Source: an uncultured Bacteroides sp. (GTDB lineage Bacteria > Bacteroidota > Bacteroidia > Bacteroidales > Bacteroidaceae). From it: a DNA stretch of 6,288 bases. Positions 5,557 through 6,288 of the stretch are shown here, in pieces. Position numbers and translations under genes: made by a program. The first letter of the stretch is position 1. The number at the start of each line of letters is the position of its first letter. A model generated the notes under the pieces. The model was not told the origin of the DNA, searched no databases, and worked only from the letters and a program-made list of their open reading frames with translations. The stretch spans positions 1 through 6,288 of the forward strand of contig CAAEFE010000044.1 in assembly GCA_900755095.1 (NCBI GenBank), given 5' to 3'.

Positions 5557-6258
5557 TTAAGATTCAACTTCCGGTGTGATCAGCTTATAGCCTTTTCCGT
5601 GAATATTGATAATCTCGATAGAGTCATCTTCTTTCAGGTGCTTACGCAACTTCGTAATATACACATCCATACTACGGGCATTGAAGTAGTTATCATCAAT
5701 CCAGATAGTCTTCAGAGCAAAGTCACGTTGCAGAATTTCATTAGCGTGTGCACAAAGCAGTCCGAGAAGTTCAGATTCTTTGGTAGTCAGCTTCGTCTGC
5801 TTGCCTTCTGTAGCCAGAATTTGTTTCTGAGTATCGAAAGTAAACTTACCGATCTTGTAGATATTGCTTTCTTTGTTCTTCTTTCCACGAACACGTCTCA
5901 AGATAGCTTCAATTCTGAAAGTCAACTCTTCCATACTGAATGGTTTCGTGATATAATCATCCGCACCAATCTTAAATCCTTCCAGGATATCTTCTTTCAG
6001 CGTTTTTGCAGTCAGGAAGATGATAGGTATCTCAGCATTCGCAGCACGGACATCCTGTGCCAACGTAAAGCCATCCTTTTTAGGCATCATAACGTCAAAC
6101 ACGCACAAGTCATATTTATTCTTCAAGAAAGCCTTATAACCGGCTTCTCCATCAGGATATAACTCAGCAGAATAACCTTTTGCCTGTAAATATTCTCTTA
6201 AAAGCATGCCAAGATTTTCGTCATCCTCGCATAATAAAATACGCAGTTTCTCGTCCAT
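5557..6258 (-). CDS. rprY: Response regulator RprY (OmpR/PhoB family)
   Basis: The protein has 233 residues. The receiver domain (about 5-120) has the acidic pair Asp12/Asp13, the phosphoacceptor Asp55 in VFDVMMPKKDG, Thr83 in FLTAK and Lys105 in ITKPF, so all phosphorelay residues are intact. The C-terminal winged helix (about 135-228) shows the OmpR pattern LTTKESELLGLL, then a recognition region ending NARSMDVYITKLRKHL, and the wing IHGKGYKL. The sequence agrees with RprY of Bacteroides as I remember it. RprY pairs with the histidine kinase RprX and is a DNA-binding regulator; its P. gingivalis homologue is linked to stress and redox genes. The preceding 29 bases look like the end of rprX, so the pair is likely an operon. 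No SD. The gene ends against the terminator at 5498-5533. Confidence 0.95.
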   Translation of the reverse strand: MDEKLRILLCEDDENLGMLLREYLQAKGYSAELYPDGEAGYKAFLKNKYDLCVFDVMMPKKDGFTLAQDVRAANAEIPIIFLTAKTLKEDILEGFKIGADDYITKPFSMEELTFRIEAILRRVRGKKNKESNIYKIGKFTFDTQKQILATEGKQTKLTTKESELLGLLCAHANEILQRDFALKTIWIDDNYFNARSMDVYITKLRKHLKEDDSIEIINIHGKGYKLITPEVES

Positions 6259-6259
6259 A

Positions 6260-6288
6260 TCAATTATTTTTTAATAAAGGTAATGCAA
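6260..6288 (-). CDS. rprX: Probable C-terminal end of histidine kinase RprX (cut by window edge)
   Basis: In one minus-strand frame the last bases read ALPLLKNN and then TGA at 6262-6260, one base before the rprY ATG. A LPL ending after a beta strand is common at the end of HATPase domains of sensor kinases, and rprX is known to precede rprY in Bacteroides. The other two frames (LHYLY-stop and CITFIKK-stop) look less like a kinase end. Only eight codons are visible, so this rests mainly on context. Confidence 0.55.

Noticed and set aside
5599..6162. 187-codon plus-strand open frame opposite rprY
   Set aside because: It is fully antisense to the well-identified rprY, and its product has no recognisable domain. 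It is a by-product of codon use on the other strand.

Overview
The window looks like a chromosomal piece of a gut Bacteroides (phylum Bacteroidota). The response regulator at the right end matches RprY of Bacteroides as I remember it. The promoters I can see use the Bacteroides TTTG / TAnnTTTG elements, and most genes lack a Shine-Dalgarno (SD) sequence. A one-component regulator with periplasmic TPR-like repeats and a cytoplasmic helix-turn-helix, typical of this phylum, also fits. I cannot name the species.

Left third (1-3400, minus strand): a DUF6377/SusR-like membrane-spanning regulator (1754-3400) lies upstream of two Gfo/Idh/MocA NAD(P)-dependent dehydrogenase genes. One is predicted cytoplasmic (383-1501). 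The other carries a Tat-type export signal and runs off the left edge (1-375). They are 7 bp apart and surely cotranscribed. The 252-bp gap before them has a -7 box and two adjacent perfect inverted repeats where an activator could bind. This fits an inducible carbohydrate operon and resembles Bacteroides clusters that cleave glycosides through 3-keto intermediates. That function is inference, because the decisive downstream genes are outside the window.

Middle (3421-4636, minus strand): the housekeeping operon rpsF-rpsR-rplI (bS6, bS18, bL9) has a textbook Bacteroides promoter at one end and a strong intrinsic terminator at the other. rpsR and rplI have strong SD sequences, while no other start in the window does. 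In Bacteroidota the anti-SD is held by bS21, bS18 and bS6, so this may be a ribosome-feedback signal.

Right third: a MarR-family regulator (4719-5165, plus) is divergent from rpsF and has two abutting perfect palindromes over its start region. It is followed by a 58-residue two-helix membrane protein (5305-5481, plus) and a bidirectional terminator (5498-5533). The response regulator rprY (5557-6258, minus) converges on that terminator. The last 29 bases probably hold the end of the histidine kinase gene rprX, one base upstream of rprY.

No tRNA, rRNA, CRISPR array, insertion sequence or phage feature was seen, and no stretch above 300 bases lacks a gene.
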